25,330 bases of DNA from Stentor coeruleus (taxonomy: Eukaryota > Ciliophora > Heterotrichea > Heterotrichida > Stentoridae): NCBI GenBank assembly GCA_001970955.1, contig MPUH01001041.1:1-25330 (forward strand), written 5' to 3'. Below, in pieces: positions 1-8,821 of this stretch. The notes under the pieces were generated by a model. That model saw nothing but the letters and a program-made list of their open reading frames with translations. It was not told the origin of the DNA and did no database searches. Both the position numbers and the translations under genes were made by a program. Numbering within the stretch: the stretch's first letter is position 1; each line of letters begins with the position of its first letter.

Positions 1-432
1 GGTTCCAATAGATACTGATGCTAAGGCAACTGTTGCTTTTTGAGCTACATTTTTAGCTTGTTCAACTTGCTGAACAACTGAATCTTGAATTTGAATAAAA
101 AGATTACCTGTAAGCTCATATATTGAAATTATAGAATTTTCTTTAGATATAAGATTTTGTGAAAGAAGGATTTCCAATTTAGAATTTTGACCTATATTTG
201 GAGTGTATAATATTTTAACCTCATAAATGTTGCTATCAACATGCACAATAATATCTTCCTCATTAAGCTCATTCATCAAAGGTTCAGTAAAAACTATTTT
301 GACTAAATTTTCTGTACTTATCGAAATATATGCTGTAAATATATTTCTTTGACATTGACTATTTACTAAACTATAACCTTTACTACAATAGCATTTATTA
401 TCATTATCAATAGTACTATTTTCCTTAAACAT
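1..432 (-). CDS. C-terminal continuation of the giant surface protein, shifted frame, runs off the left edge
   Basis: After a one-base frame change near 430 the minus strand stays open to position 1. It completes the last Cys-rich repeat (NKCYCSKGYSLVNSQC) and then leaves the Cys-rich pattern for a polar stretch ending in a helical, Ala/Gln/Val-rich segment (QQVEQAKNVAQKATVALASV). In ciliate furin-repeat proteins this kind of segment usually leads into a multi-pass membrane C-terminus. That would lie outside the window, so membrane anchoring is an inference. No start codon belongs here; this is an internal part of the gene that begins at 6398. Confidence 0.62.
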   Translation of the reverse strand, partial: MFKENSTIDNDNKCYCSKGYSLVNSQCQRNIFTAYISISTENLVKIVFTEPLMNELNEEDIIVHVDSNIYEVKILYTPNIGQNSKLEILLSQNLISKENSIISIYELTGNLFIQIQDSVVQQVEQAKNVAQKATVALASVSIGT

Positions 433-3400
433 GAAACACAATAATTATCTGAATTACACTCAGTACATAAACTAGGACATTCAGAGCAATTATGATCTTT
501 ATAATTAAAGTAAAAACTAGATGGGCATTTTTCACATGAATTTTTTTTAAGTATGTATGGCTCCTCACAATAAGAGCATGAATTAGTTTTATATGAACTG
601 CAGGTAAGACAATGAGGATCTTCACAGAGCTGACAACTAGTTGAATTTTTGCATCCATCTAAGCAATTAGCTGCACAGGCCTGACAACTACTAATTGTTT
701 CATTATAGAATGAGCTGAAGTCACAATTAGGAATACAAGTCTTAAGCAAAGGATGGATAAGACATTCATTTAATGTGTCTGTTTTAATATCGAACTTGGG
801 CTCTTGTATGTAAATTTCTAATTGATAAAGGAATCCTATGAAAAAATTAGTATAATTATCAGTGCCGAATATTATTGGAGACCCAAAGACATCAATAAAA
901 GGATTAGAAGATAATGAAACTATAGAATCATAATTCATGTTTATAGTAAAGCTCACTGAGGTTAAGTTTGTGAAAGAAACTGATAATAAAATATGATTCC
1001 ACTGTTTTATATTCAGAGATGAATCAGAAATATGACTGAGGCTATCATTGTAAAGAGCTATGTTAAGGTTTAAATTCATAGCTTGAGTTTTAATACAAAA
1101 AAGTGTTTTATTAGAGCTTTCCTTATGCAAAATCGGGGCTGAACTCGAATAAGGATTGAACCACAAAGAAATATAAAAGGATAAAGGCAGCAAAAAAAGT
1201 TTTTGGTTGTAAGGGAATGTAAAACTAGAGCAATTAAAATAGAATCCGCGCTGAAAAGATGGGTGAGGATCAAAATCATCATAATTTGGATAAAAATCTT
1301 CTGAAATTCCTACTAGAGCTTGAACTTTATTGATATTGTCAATAAGTACCCCTGAAACTTCATTAAAATAATATTGAATAACTAAAGGATTTTCACTCAT
1401 AATGCATGTGCCTCCCATTTCTAAATATCCTAAAGGGCACTGTTCAATACAAGTAGTATCAATAAGTATAATTTTACATTTCAAGCATTGAGACAACGAA
1501 GGTCCAAAACAGATTTCACACTGTGGGTGACACGATTCACATTCAATGCCATTCCAATAAAAGCCATTATTACATAAGCATTCTCCATTCATTAGCGTAG
1601 CATTTTTTTTGCATTCAGTACAATTTACATTTTCTGGCCCATTACATGATTTACAAGATAAATAGCATTTTTCACATGTAGTTTCACCAGGGTAAAATCC
1701 AATATCACAAACTAGTTTAATACAGTCAGCTTCAGAACGAGTATAGTAACTATCACATACACATATACCTTGAGACAGATTTGAATTAATATTACAAGAT
1801 GTGCAATTATTTGAAGATTGACCTTTACAAGTCTTACATGAAATATCGCAAGGTTCACATGAAGTGTCTATTAAAGTAAGACCTTCTATACAATCGCATT
1901 GTGTTCCATTAAGGGTAAATCTATCATAGCATGAAAGACAGTTATCGAATTGGATTTCGCAAGTTTTGCATAAAGCAGAGCAAGGCGAGCATTGAGATGA
2001 GTTTCTGAAATAGCCATCTTTGCATTTACATACTGAATTTGTATATACACTGTCTGAAAAACAGCTGGTACAGTTTCTTGATGATATGCCAAGACAAGTT
2101 TGACAGGAAGCATCACAGGGACTACAGTTTAATCCTTCTCTTGTTGTCCCAGAAGGACATAAACATGTGCCAGAACTTAGACTTTGCCCTTGATTGCATT
2201 CTGTGCAATCGCTTTCTGATGCTCCATTGCATGATAGACAGTAATCATGGCATTTAACACACTGATTATCTATCAAGAAATATCCAGACTTGCAAATGCA
2301 ATATCCTTTTGAATTTATAGCATTATCAAAACAATCAATGCATTCACTAGCAAGTATACCTGAGCAAGTCTTACAAGTTTTTTCACATTTTTCACATGAT
2401 GAACCATTTCTCCAATATCCATCATTGCAAGTACAACACCCACTGACTAAACTAGAATTTACTGCACAACTTGAGCATTCTTTGTCTGTAATTCCAGTAC
2501 ATTCTAAACAACTAATATCGCACTTCAAACATTGCTTGCTACTCCAGAAATATCCACTGTCACATACGCAACTTTCATTTACTAAATGAGCATTATTATA
2601 GCATAGAGTACAATTATCGAAAGCTGAATCTTTGCAACTACGGCATTTTTCATTACAACTATAACACATATTTCCATTCCACACATATCCGTTACCACAA
2701 GCACACTGATAATTCTCTAAATATCCGTTATCAAAGCATTCAATACACTGGTTAAACTCAATTCCTGAGCATGTTTTGCATTTTTCATAACACTTTTCGC
2801 ATTTATTATTCATCCACACAAATCCATCATCACATAAACACTGACCATTATCCAAATGAGAATTATTGAAACACCCTAAGCATGCATTTTGTCCAACCCC
2901 TTGACAAATTCTGCATTTCTCATAGCAAAGTTCGCATTGATTGTTATTCCAAAAATATCCATCATTGCATATACAGTAATTATTAATATTCAAATATGAG
3001 TTCGCATAACATTCTGTACATGAAGAAGCTGATATAGTTGTACATGCTTTACATGTTAAATCACAAGGACTGCATATATTATTAGACCAAGCATATCCAG
3101 TATCGCATTTGCAAGAATTATCAATTTGTAATATACTATTACTAGTGCAAGACAAACAATTTGTTGATAAAGGACCTGAGCAGGTTTTGCAAAGAGAATC
3201 ACATGGCAAGCATGAAGCTGAACTAAGATAAAAACCTGATAAGCAGCCACAGCTTTGGTCTGGTAAACGAGTAAGCAAAGCTTGGCAAGTTGTACAATTA
3301 AATGGATCATTTGAAACACAACTAGAGCATGTAACAGGGCAAGCGACACATGATAAGTAATTCCAATAAGTTCCTGTTGGACAAAGACAAGTAGTACCGC

Positions 3401-3932
3401 TTTTATTCATTCCTGTAAGGCAGGATATACAATCTCCACTAGTTCCACCTGAACATTCTAAACATATATTATCACATTTCTTGCATAGATAATTTACAGA
3501 ATCTAAATAATATCCTTTGTTGCATTTACAGATTCCCTCAGAGAGAATAAAAGTATCCTTGCATATTTCACAATTGGTAGTAAAGTTACTACAGGCATAA
3601 CAATAAATATCATTGCATAAATTACAGTCAGTTGTTCTTCTACATCCATCACTACAAGAATTTAAACAGGCTGTGCATGAAGTTCCTATTAAAAAGGAGT
3701 CAAGACTACAGTTATTCACACAGTTTATGCTTGAATCACTAGTGCATATTGTTACACTAAGACCACTAACAGTAAAGTTAAAGTTATAGACTTGAAATTT
3801 CCAGAGAAATCCAGTAAATGATTCAGTGGAACTCCCTAGAATTAGTCCTGAGATTGAATCGGTAAAAACTCCGAAACCAACCATTTGGATTTGTGAAACA
3901 CCACCTTGAAGTTTTATAACACAACCTTGATT
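366..3932 (-). CDS. Central part of the same giant protein: furin-like Cys-rich repeats plus fourth LamG module
   Basis: This continues the 3948-6398 frame after TAA 3948-3950 and TGA 3933-3935. The first Met (3884) lies inside a LamG module and has no signal peptide, so it is probably not a real start. About 16 furin/growth-factor-receptor-like repeats of roughly 48 residues follow (pattern CxxCxxx-CxxC, CxC, then GY/GF-x-W and another C). A fourth LamG module comes next with the signature RGFYF near residue 880 counted from 3884, and then a last Cys-rich block. The frame ends at TAG 366-368, but homology shifts to the -1 frame near position 430, where the CVSC motif should continue as FKENSTIDNDNKCYC. 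One base is missing there. Whether the whole gene is a pseudogene, is recoded, or carries assembly errors cannot be decided here. Confidence 0.72.
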   Translation of the reverse strand, partial: NQGCVIKLQGGVSQIQMVGFGVFTDSISGLILGSSTESFTGFLWKFQVYNFNFTVSGLSVTICTSDSSINCVNNCSLDSFLIGTSCTACLNSCSDGCRRTTDCNLCNDIYCYACSNFTTNCEICKDTFILSEGICKCNKGYYLDSVNYLCKKCDNICLECSGGTSGDCISCLTGMNKSGTTCLCPTGTYWNYLSCVACPVTCSSCVSNDPFNCTTCQALLTRLPDQSCGCLSGFYLSSASCLPCDSLCKTCSGPLSTNCLSCTSNSILQIDNSCKCDTGYAWSNNICSPCDLTCKACTTISASSCTECYANSYLNINNYCICNDGYFWNNNQCELCYEKCRICQGVGQNACLGCFNNSHLDNGQCLCDDGFVWMNNKCEKCYEKCKTCSGIEFNQCIECFDNGYLENYQCACGNGYVWNGNMCYSCNEKCRSCKDSAFDNCTLCYNNAHLVNESCVCDSGYFWSSKQCLKCDISCLECTGITDKECSSCAVNSSLVSGCCTCNDGYWRNGSSCEKCEKTCKTCSGILASECIDCFDNAINSKGYCICKSGYFLIDNQCVKCHDYCLSCNGASESDCTECNQGQSLSSGTCLCPSGTTREGLNCSPCDASCQTCLGISSRNCTSCFSDSVYTNSVCKCKDGYFRNSSQCSPCSALCKTCEIQFDNCLSCYDRFTLNGTQCDCIEGLTLIDTSCEPCDISCKTCKGQSSNNCTSCNINSNLSQGICVCDSYYTRSEADCIKLVCDIGFYPGETTCEKCYLSCKSCNGPENVNCTECKKNATLMNGECLCNNGFYWNGIECESCHPQCEICFGPSLSQCLKCKIILIDTTCIEQCPLGYLEMGGTCIMSENPLVIQYYFNEVSGVLIDNINKVQALVGISEDFYPNYDDFDPHPSFQRGFYFNCSSFTFPYNQKLFLLPLSFYISLWFNPYSSSAPILHKESSNKTLFCIKTQAMNLNLNIALYNDSLSHISDSSLNIKQWNHILLSVSFTNLTSVSFTINMNYDSIVSLSSNPFIDVFGSPIIFGTDNYTNFFIGFLYQLEIYIQEPKFDIKTDTLNECLIHPLLKTCIPNCDFSSFYNETISSCQACAANCLDGCKNSTSCQLCEDPHCLTCSSYKTNSCSYCEEPYILKKNSCEKCPSSFYFNYKDHNCSECPSLCTECNSDNYCVSCLRKIVLLIMIINAIVVKVIV

Positions 3933-3947
3933 TCAATTATAATAATT

Positions 3948-6398
3948 TTAAACATTAACAATTAGAGCAATCCATATTCTTGCATTATTCTCAGAGAAAA
4001 TAAATTTTGAACTATTAATTGAAACTGTGATGTTTATAGTTGTATTTATATTGAACCCTCCTTTTTGTAAAATTATTCCACCTTTCAATTGTTTTATATA
4101 GAATATTAAAGTGAAGTTTGAGCTTAAGATAAAGTTAGAGCTTGTTATGTAGCTTGTATTTTTAAAATAATAACCTCTTTGCAAAGCAGGAACAGGGTCA
4201 CTTGATGGTCCACTTGGATATAACTCACTTCCTTGCCCACTTGAGAAAATTATATCACTGGATGAGCTTTGGATTTTGTCTAAGATTCCATCAAATTTTA
4301 TATCAATGATTTTGAGTAAGGTCTGCACACAATTAAGCCCAGAAGCAGAAAAACCATAAGGACAAATAGAATCACAAGTGTTATTATAATAGAAGAAGCC
4401 TGACTTACAAGAAAAGCACTGAGCTGAAGTTGATCCATAGCAGTCTACACAGTTTATATGGCAGCATTTGGTGTTAATAGTATTTAATTCGGTATTTACT
4501 ATGCAGGGATTATAACTATCAGGATTACAAGTTGAATTGTAGTTTGTGCATATGCTGCATGTTAGATTTGAACATTGATGGCATGTGCCTGGATAAGAAC
4601 ACCCAGAAACACAAGAGCTATCACAAATTCTTATAGCACCATCTTGATAATATTTATCTACTCCTAAGTTCCATAGGCATGTTGAGTTTAAGCTCGTACC
4701 GCAAACATCAATTGCTGTACTAAAATCAGAAATTACTTTTTGCCAGACTTTTAGAGAATATATAAATCCAGTCATCTGCGTTGTTAGGGTGATATACCCG
4801 TTTATGAAAATTGTTTCAGGGTAACCATAAAATGCTAGTCCATTATATGTCCCTATATTATAAACACCAGTCATGTTATAAAATTTGACAACTGTTGAAT
4901 TTGAGACAAAGTCAAATGTAAATGCATTAAACAGCCAACAATTGTATAAATAAATATAAGGAGTTGAGGAAAAAGCAAAATAATCTTCTGAATTCATTAA
5001 ATAAAAAGTTATATATGAGCCTGGCCGTGCATATAATCTTGATCCAGAAAAATAATTTCCTGCTTTAATCATATAAAACCAAGTTGCAATTGAGAATTTG
5101 TAGTTTAAACTAATTGGAGTAGTACTTCGTAGATTAGAATCTGAATCAAAATACATTCCCCTGCTTTTTATCGGCACTGGGTCATCTGGATCAGGATTAT
5201 TAAAAGGAGCATATGTTTCAGCATTAGCCCCTGATTGAAATACTGACGAGTAATATTTCTGTATTGGGTCAAACATCAAATTAATAACTGGCGTGTCTAG
5301 ATTAGTAGGGTCATACTTATAAGGTTGATAAATACATAAATTATCTATGAGGGTAAAACCACTAGAGCAAGCTGTGCATCCAAATTCCACTCCTGTAGTG
5401 CAATATTTTCCTACTTTGCAATTAGGTGGAGTATTACCGTTGCTGCAGGCTGTGCAATGCTCCATCAAAGGACCAAAACATTGAGAACAACTGCTGGAAT
5501 AGCAAAAATTGCACGTGCTTCTTGTGCACCAAGGCCATGATGAGCAACTACTAGGACAATCATAGCATGATGAACCAAAAACATATTGATTTTTATCGCA
5601 AATAGCACTTGGCCCTATAATGTAAACAATAGGATTTATGAGATTATAAATATCTATTTGAAAAAAAAATCCTGAGAAACTTACTCCTGCAAATGATCCG
5701 ATATACAATTTTGCATCAGCTAATTGTGCACGAAAGTCTGAATAGCTTAAAGAAATAGATTTTCCATATATATATAAAGTAATAAGTGACGGAGTTGTGC
5801 TCACATATAAAAAATGACTTTGCCATAAGCTAGCATTATAAGTATATTGTACTAATTTAGTTGAATTTCCCGTTTCTTCAGTTATAAAAAATGATGCGGT
5901 GAGATTTCCTTGTGAAATTTCAGTTTTTAAAATAGTTGTTCCATTTCCAATAACCTCAAAAACCGTGCCATTATCTTTCACAAAAAAGCAGAAATGGATT
6001 GTCAAGTCTGGACCAAGAAGTAAAGGATTATCATAAACTAGCTTGCTTGTATTTGCAAAATAAAGGCCTCTAGGAAATGTTGGAATTGGTCCCTTTTTTG
6101 AAGCATCATCGAATCTAATGCCATCTGGTTGAGAAAAACCATTTATACTAGTAGCGTTATAATGCATCTGACTGATGAATTGCGACTTAAACAAGGTAAG
6201 TGATGAAGTCTCTGTGCATTGGTTTGGAGATGTTGTCACAGTCCCATATCCTGTTGGGCATAAAGATAAACAAGCCTTTGATTTGAATAAGTAGCCAGCT
6301 GAGCAAGCTGTACAGCTTGAAGTTGTGCAGAACATTTTCAAAGCAGAGGAAGTTGGAGTAAGTAGAGTAAGAAAGAAACCAAAAATCAAGACTAGCAT
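3948..6398 (-). CDS. N-terminal part of a giant secreted LamG/furin-repeat surface protein
   Basis: The frame opens with a classic signal peptide (residues 1-19, MLVLIFGFFLTLLTPTSSA), so the start at 6398 is convincing. Three LamG/ConA-like beta-sandwich modules follow, each introduced by an acidic/Pro stretch and an RG-x-YF signature: RGLYF near residue 112, RGMYF near 415, RGYYF near 740. Cys-rich linkers of CxxC type (about 265-350, 560-690) separate them. Asn-x-Ser/Thr sites are abundant, as expected for an extracellular protein. The frame ends at TAA 3948-3950 in the middle of the third LamG module (after WIALIVNV). The same frame resumes beyond a second stop (TGA 3933-3935) and completes the module, so this is not a natural C-terminus. 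Proteins of this build are abundant in ciliates; their ligands are mostly unknown. No intron is needed inside this part. The domain class is solid; a specific function is not known. Confidence 0.8.
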   Translation of the reverse strand: MLVLIFGFFLTLLTPTSSALKMFCTTSSCTACSAGYLFKSKACLSLCPTGYGTVTTSPNQCTETSSLTLFKSQFISQMHYNATSINGFSQPDGIRFDDASKKGPIPTFPRGLYFANTSKLVYDNPLLLGPDLTIHFCFFVKDNGTVFEVIGNGTTILKTEISQGNLTASFFITEETGNSTKLVQYTYNASLWQSHFLYVSTTPSLITLYIYGKSISLSYSDFRAQLADAKLYIGSFAGVSFSGFFFQIDIYNLINPIVYIIGPSAICDKNQYVFGSSCYDCPSSCSSWPWCTRSTCNFCYSSSCSQCFGPLMEHCTACSNGNTPPNCKVGKYCTTGVEFGCTACSSGFTLIDNLCIYQPYKYDPTNLDTPVINLMFDPIQKYYSSVFQSGANAETYAPFNNPDPDDPVPIKSRGMYFDSDSNLRSTTPISLNYKFSIATWFYMIKAGNYFSGSRLYARPGSYITFYLMNSEDYFAFSSTPYIYLYNCWLFNAFTFDFVSNSTVVKFYNMTGVYNIGTYNGLAFYGYPETIFINGYITLTTQMTGFIYSLKVWQKVISDFSTAIDVCGTSLNSTCLWNLGVDKYYQDGAIRICDSSCVSGCSYPGTCHQCSNLTCSICTNYNSTCNPDSYNPCIVNTELNTINTKCCHINCVDCYGSTSAQCFSCKSGFFYYNNTCDSICPYGFSASGLNCVQTLLKIIDIKFDGILDKIQSSSSDIIFSSGQGSELYPSGPSSDPVPALQRGYYFKNTSYITSSNFILSSNFTLIFYIKQLKGGIILQKGGFNINTTINITVSINSSKFIFSENNARIWIALIVNV

Positions 6399-6799
6399 AT
6401 TTTATAAGCTAGGCTAGAAAAAAAGGTCAGTTTTTAAGTTAGAAATAAGTTTGGATGAGAAGATTCACGCATTATATAGATAAAAATGAAAAAGAAAGTT
6501 TCACTTGAGAAATAACCTAGAAAAGTTTATGCTGAAATAATTATTATTTTTGTTGAATTAATTTGAAAGAGATTGAAATATATATATGGGAAAAATATAT
6601 TTAAATATGATTTACGTATAGCATTAAAGATATTAAGGACAATGCCTGACCCATTTTAGTTAAGTATTATTGCAATGGTGCCTATACATATAAATAAAAT
6701 TTTTATAAAATCTTAAGATCTATATTATTCTATCTAAAGTTATTATTTCTGAAAGGATATGATAGTACTTTTAAAAATGTTATCAAAGATGATTTTTAT
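6399..6799. other. AT-rich upstream region of the surface-protein gene, no gene seen
   Basis: Very AT-rich, with no coding-like reading frame on either strand that I can support. It presumably contains the promoter of the minus-strand gene starting at 6398 and the decayed 3' end of the transposase relic. No specific motif was recognised. Confidence 0.4.
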
Positions 6800-7180
6800 T
6801 AATTTTCGCTATATAAATTTCATCAAGATATAATGAAGTGTTGATTTGTAATCCTTATTAAAGTTTCTTCATTTATATCTTTACCTTTAAAAGAAAGGAT
6901 TTTTTCTCTAACGTACATGCAATACTAATCACTATCCAAACTCCTTTGACTAGATGACATCTATTATACTTATTCTTATTAAATTTATTCTCATCCACCT
7001 CAACAATAATTCCTTCGCTACCTATTATCATGTCATTTTCATCTAAATATTGCTCTATTTAGGTGCGAAAGATAAGAAAATATGAGCTTACTGTTTCTAC
7101 ATGAGCAGTTTTTTTATTTTGATTTCATTAAGCCAGTAAGCAATTTGCATTATTTTCAGTATTCCAAATTTGATCTTTCA
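6800..7180 (-). pseudogene. ISXO2/Merlin (IS1595-like) DDE transposase relic
   Basis: On the minus strand, about 7055-6870 reads MIIGSEGIIVEVDENKF, then NKNKYNR, HLVKGVW and KKSFLLKVK. This is the ISXO2-like domain pattern (IGG-x-G-x-VEVDE-x-KF, then KYNRG, G-x-W, and FL-x-V-x-x-R). The motif's first catalytic acid sits in EVDEN. A frame change near 6880 continues as INEETLIRI, matching the family's next conserved stretch (R-N-x-E-T-L). Upstream, in another frame, about 7172-7100 gives ILKIMQIAYWLNEIKIKKLL, like the N-terminal helix region. In-frame stops and at least two frame changes make it non-functional. The rest of the catalytic core is too decayed to read. Terminal inverted repeats were not identified. 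In ciliates such transposases normally belong to the germline, so a relic here is a residue of an old insertion. Confidence 0.68.
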
Positions 7181-7627
7181 AAAATAAATGGACTTTATGA
7201 TTTTCTAATCAATTATATATTGCATATTGGGTTAATACTAAAGCAGATTATTGCTGTAAAATATAAATGGTTTAATTATTTAACTGAATGATTAAATCTA
7301 ACATTTCTATGCATTTTTACTATAAATTTCAGATATTTATTGAATTTTTTCTGATGAAAAGTTACATAATTCAAATTTATGCATTAAAAGTAGCAATTCT
7401 AAAATGATATATGAATAGCATTTATTGCAATATATAATAATATACATAAATATTATTTTTATTAAATAACAGATGATAATAAAATTATAGGCATTTATTC
7501 TTAAATAGCACATATGCAAACTATTAAAATATATTTTAACTTATATTATTAAACTGTGATTTCTTGCTATTTTTTATGTTTTTACTTTTGATAAAACATA
7601 AAGTTTGATATTATTATTTATACAAAT
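7181..7627. other. AT-rich intergenic stretch, no gene seen
   Basis: Extremely AT-rich with short random open frames only. The last part (about 7560-7627) precedes the start of the small helical protein gene and presumably holds its promoter. No recognisable RNA or repeat. Confidence 0.4.
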
Positions 7628-7990
7628 ATGAGTGATATTCAATCATACTTAAGTATTTTCGCTGAAAGAGTGGAAATCTACAAGAAATGGGACACTCATC
7701 TCCGAGATTTTTTAGCAAATCGCAACTTTACAGCCTATAACACAGCTATACAAGAGACAACACAATCATTAAGAACCTTAAGAGAAAATGTTAAAAAGAT
7801 TGAATACCCTGATAATCTTACAATTATCATATCAAGCATCGAATTGCTTGAGGATCAGCATCTAAAGGCTAATGTTGAATACCACACAGGAAAAATTACT
7901 GGAAACAGTGATAGCAGGAATACTGTTAGGAAAATAGAAGAAGAGATCATGGAATTAATTCAAGAATTAAGTAACGAAGAAGAATCATAA
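7628..7990 (+). CDS. Small all-helical protein, possibly REX1B-domain
   Basis: This is a 120-residue protein, uninterrupted, with no signal peptide or membrane segment and an acidic Glu-rich end. Its composition is clearly less AT-driven than the flanks, which supports a real gene. The pattern R-x-x-x-Y-x-x-W-D near residues 14-23, a long amphipathic middle with T-x-x-L-x-x-L-x-x-x-V-x-x-I-E, and a later I-x-x-I-E-L-L-E-x-x-x-L resembles the REX1B family (DNA repair protein REX1-B / C19orf60-like, about 110-150 residues). This family match is from memory of the pattern and is moderate only. The neighbours (transposase relic upstream, coiled-coil gene downstream on the other strand) give no functional hint. 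The start at 7628 is the first Met. Confidence 0.68.
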   Translation: MSDIQSYLSIFAERVEIYKKWDTHLRDFLANRNFTAYNTAIQETTQSLRTLRENVKKIEYPDNLTIIISSIELLEDQHLKANVEYHTGKITGNSDSRNTVRKIEEEIMELIQELSNEEES

Positions 7991-8141
7991 CTAATAATCA
8001 AAGTTTAAAGGTTAAAGTTTTGTAAATTAGATTTTTTATTCATGCTAGGATAGTAAAAGTTATTCTTTCGAAAAATTTATTTAGTTTATAATGCTAAAGT
8101 ATTATTAGAATATTTTATCCACAGAGATTATTAATATTATA

Positions 8142-8821
8142 TTACTTAGACTCAAACTCTAACTCTTCTGTACTCATTTCTACTTCAGGTGAGGGAAGTT
8201 CATCACCACTACTGCTTGATTCTTCATTATCTAATATAAGAATATTATCATTGATTGAAGTAGGAAGCTTTTTAGGTCGTGGTGGAATAGTACTTAGGAT
8301 TTCATTAATCTTGTTAAAACATGTTTCATCTATTTCCGTATCCGGAAAAGGCCTTTTGATAAATTTTCATTTTCACTAGAACTGTATTGCATAGAACTAT
8401 AACCTAGCTTAAGCCTTTCAAGTTCCCCTCTAAGCCTTGAATTATCATCTTCAAGCAATTTTATTTTTTCCATATAGTCCCCTTCAGCATAAATATAACT
8501 CACTTGTTTATCTAAACTTAATGAATCGAATCCAACAATATCATCATCATTTTTATCAAACTTCGGTACAGTCTCAAAAGCATTTAGTTTCTGCTGCAAT
8601 TGTTGATTCTCTTCTTCCAATCTTCGAAGTGATTCTTGCAAATTTTTATTAGCCATATTAATTAAGTCCAGTTTTTTTTCCAAATCCTGTGTTACATCTT
8701 TATAATCTTCAAATTCTTTTATTAGCCCCTCATAAAGCTCTTCAAAATTTAAAGAATTCATGAGAATCTCATAAGGCTCTTCAAAATCCATTGAGAATTC
8801 ATGAGAATCACTATTTTTTGA
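8142..8821 (-). pseudogene. Detached 3' part of the coiled-coil gene (behind a TAG and a frameshift)
   Basis: After TAG 8822-8824 the same frame stays open. It reads through an imperfect duplication (MDFEEPYEILMNS then LNFEELYEGLIK), a Leu-zipper-like coiled coil and a Ser-rich stretch (SSMQYSSSENENL) to a stop at 8330. Near 8350-8365 a one-base frame change switches to a non-random acidic tail (PDTEIDETCF, later NEESSSSGDELPSPEVEMS) ending at TAA 8142-8144. Both segments look like once-translated protein and continue the coiled-coil gene upstream. Alternatives are that 8330-8791 is a separate small gene starting at 8791, or that the TAG and missing base are sequence errors. Confidence 0.5.

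Noticed and set aside
2290..2589. 99-codon plus-strand open frame inside the surface-protein gene
   Set aside because: Antisense shadow of the Cys-rich repeats; the Gln/His/Ser periodicity mirrors the opposite strand's CxxC repeats.
7082..7291. 69-codon plus-strand open frame
   Set aside because: Overlaps the transposase relic on the opposite strand and has no coding character.
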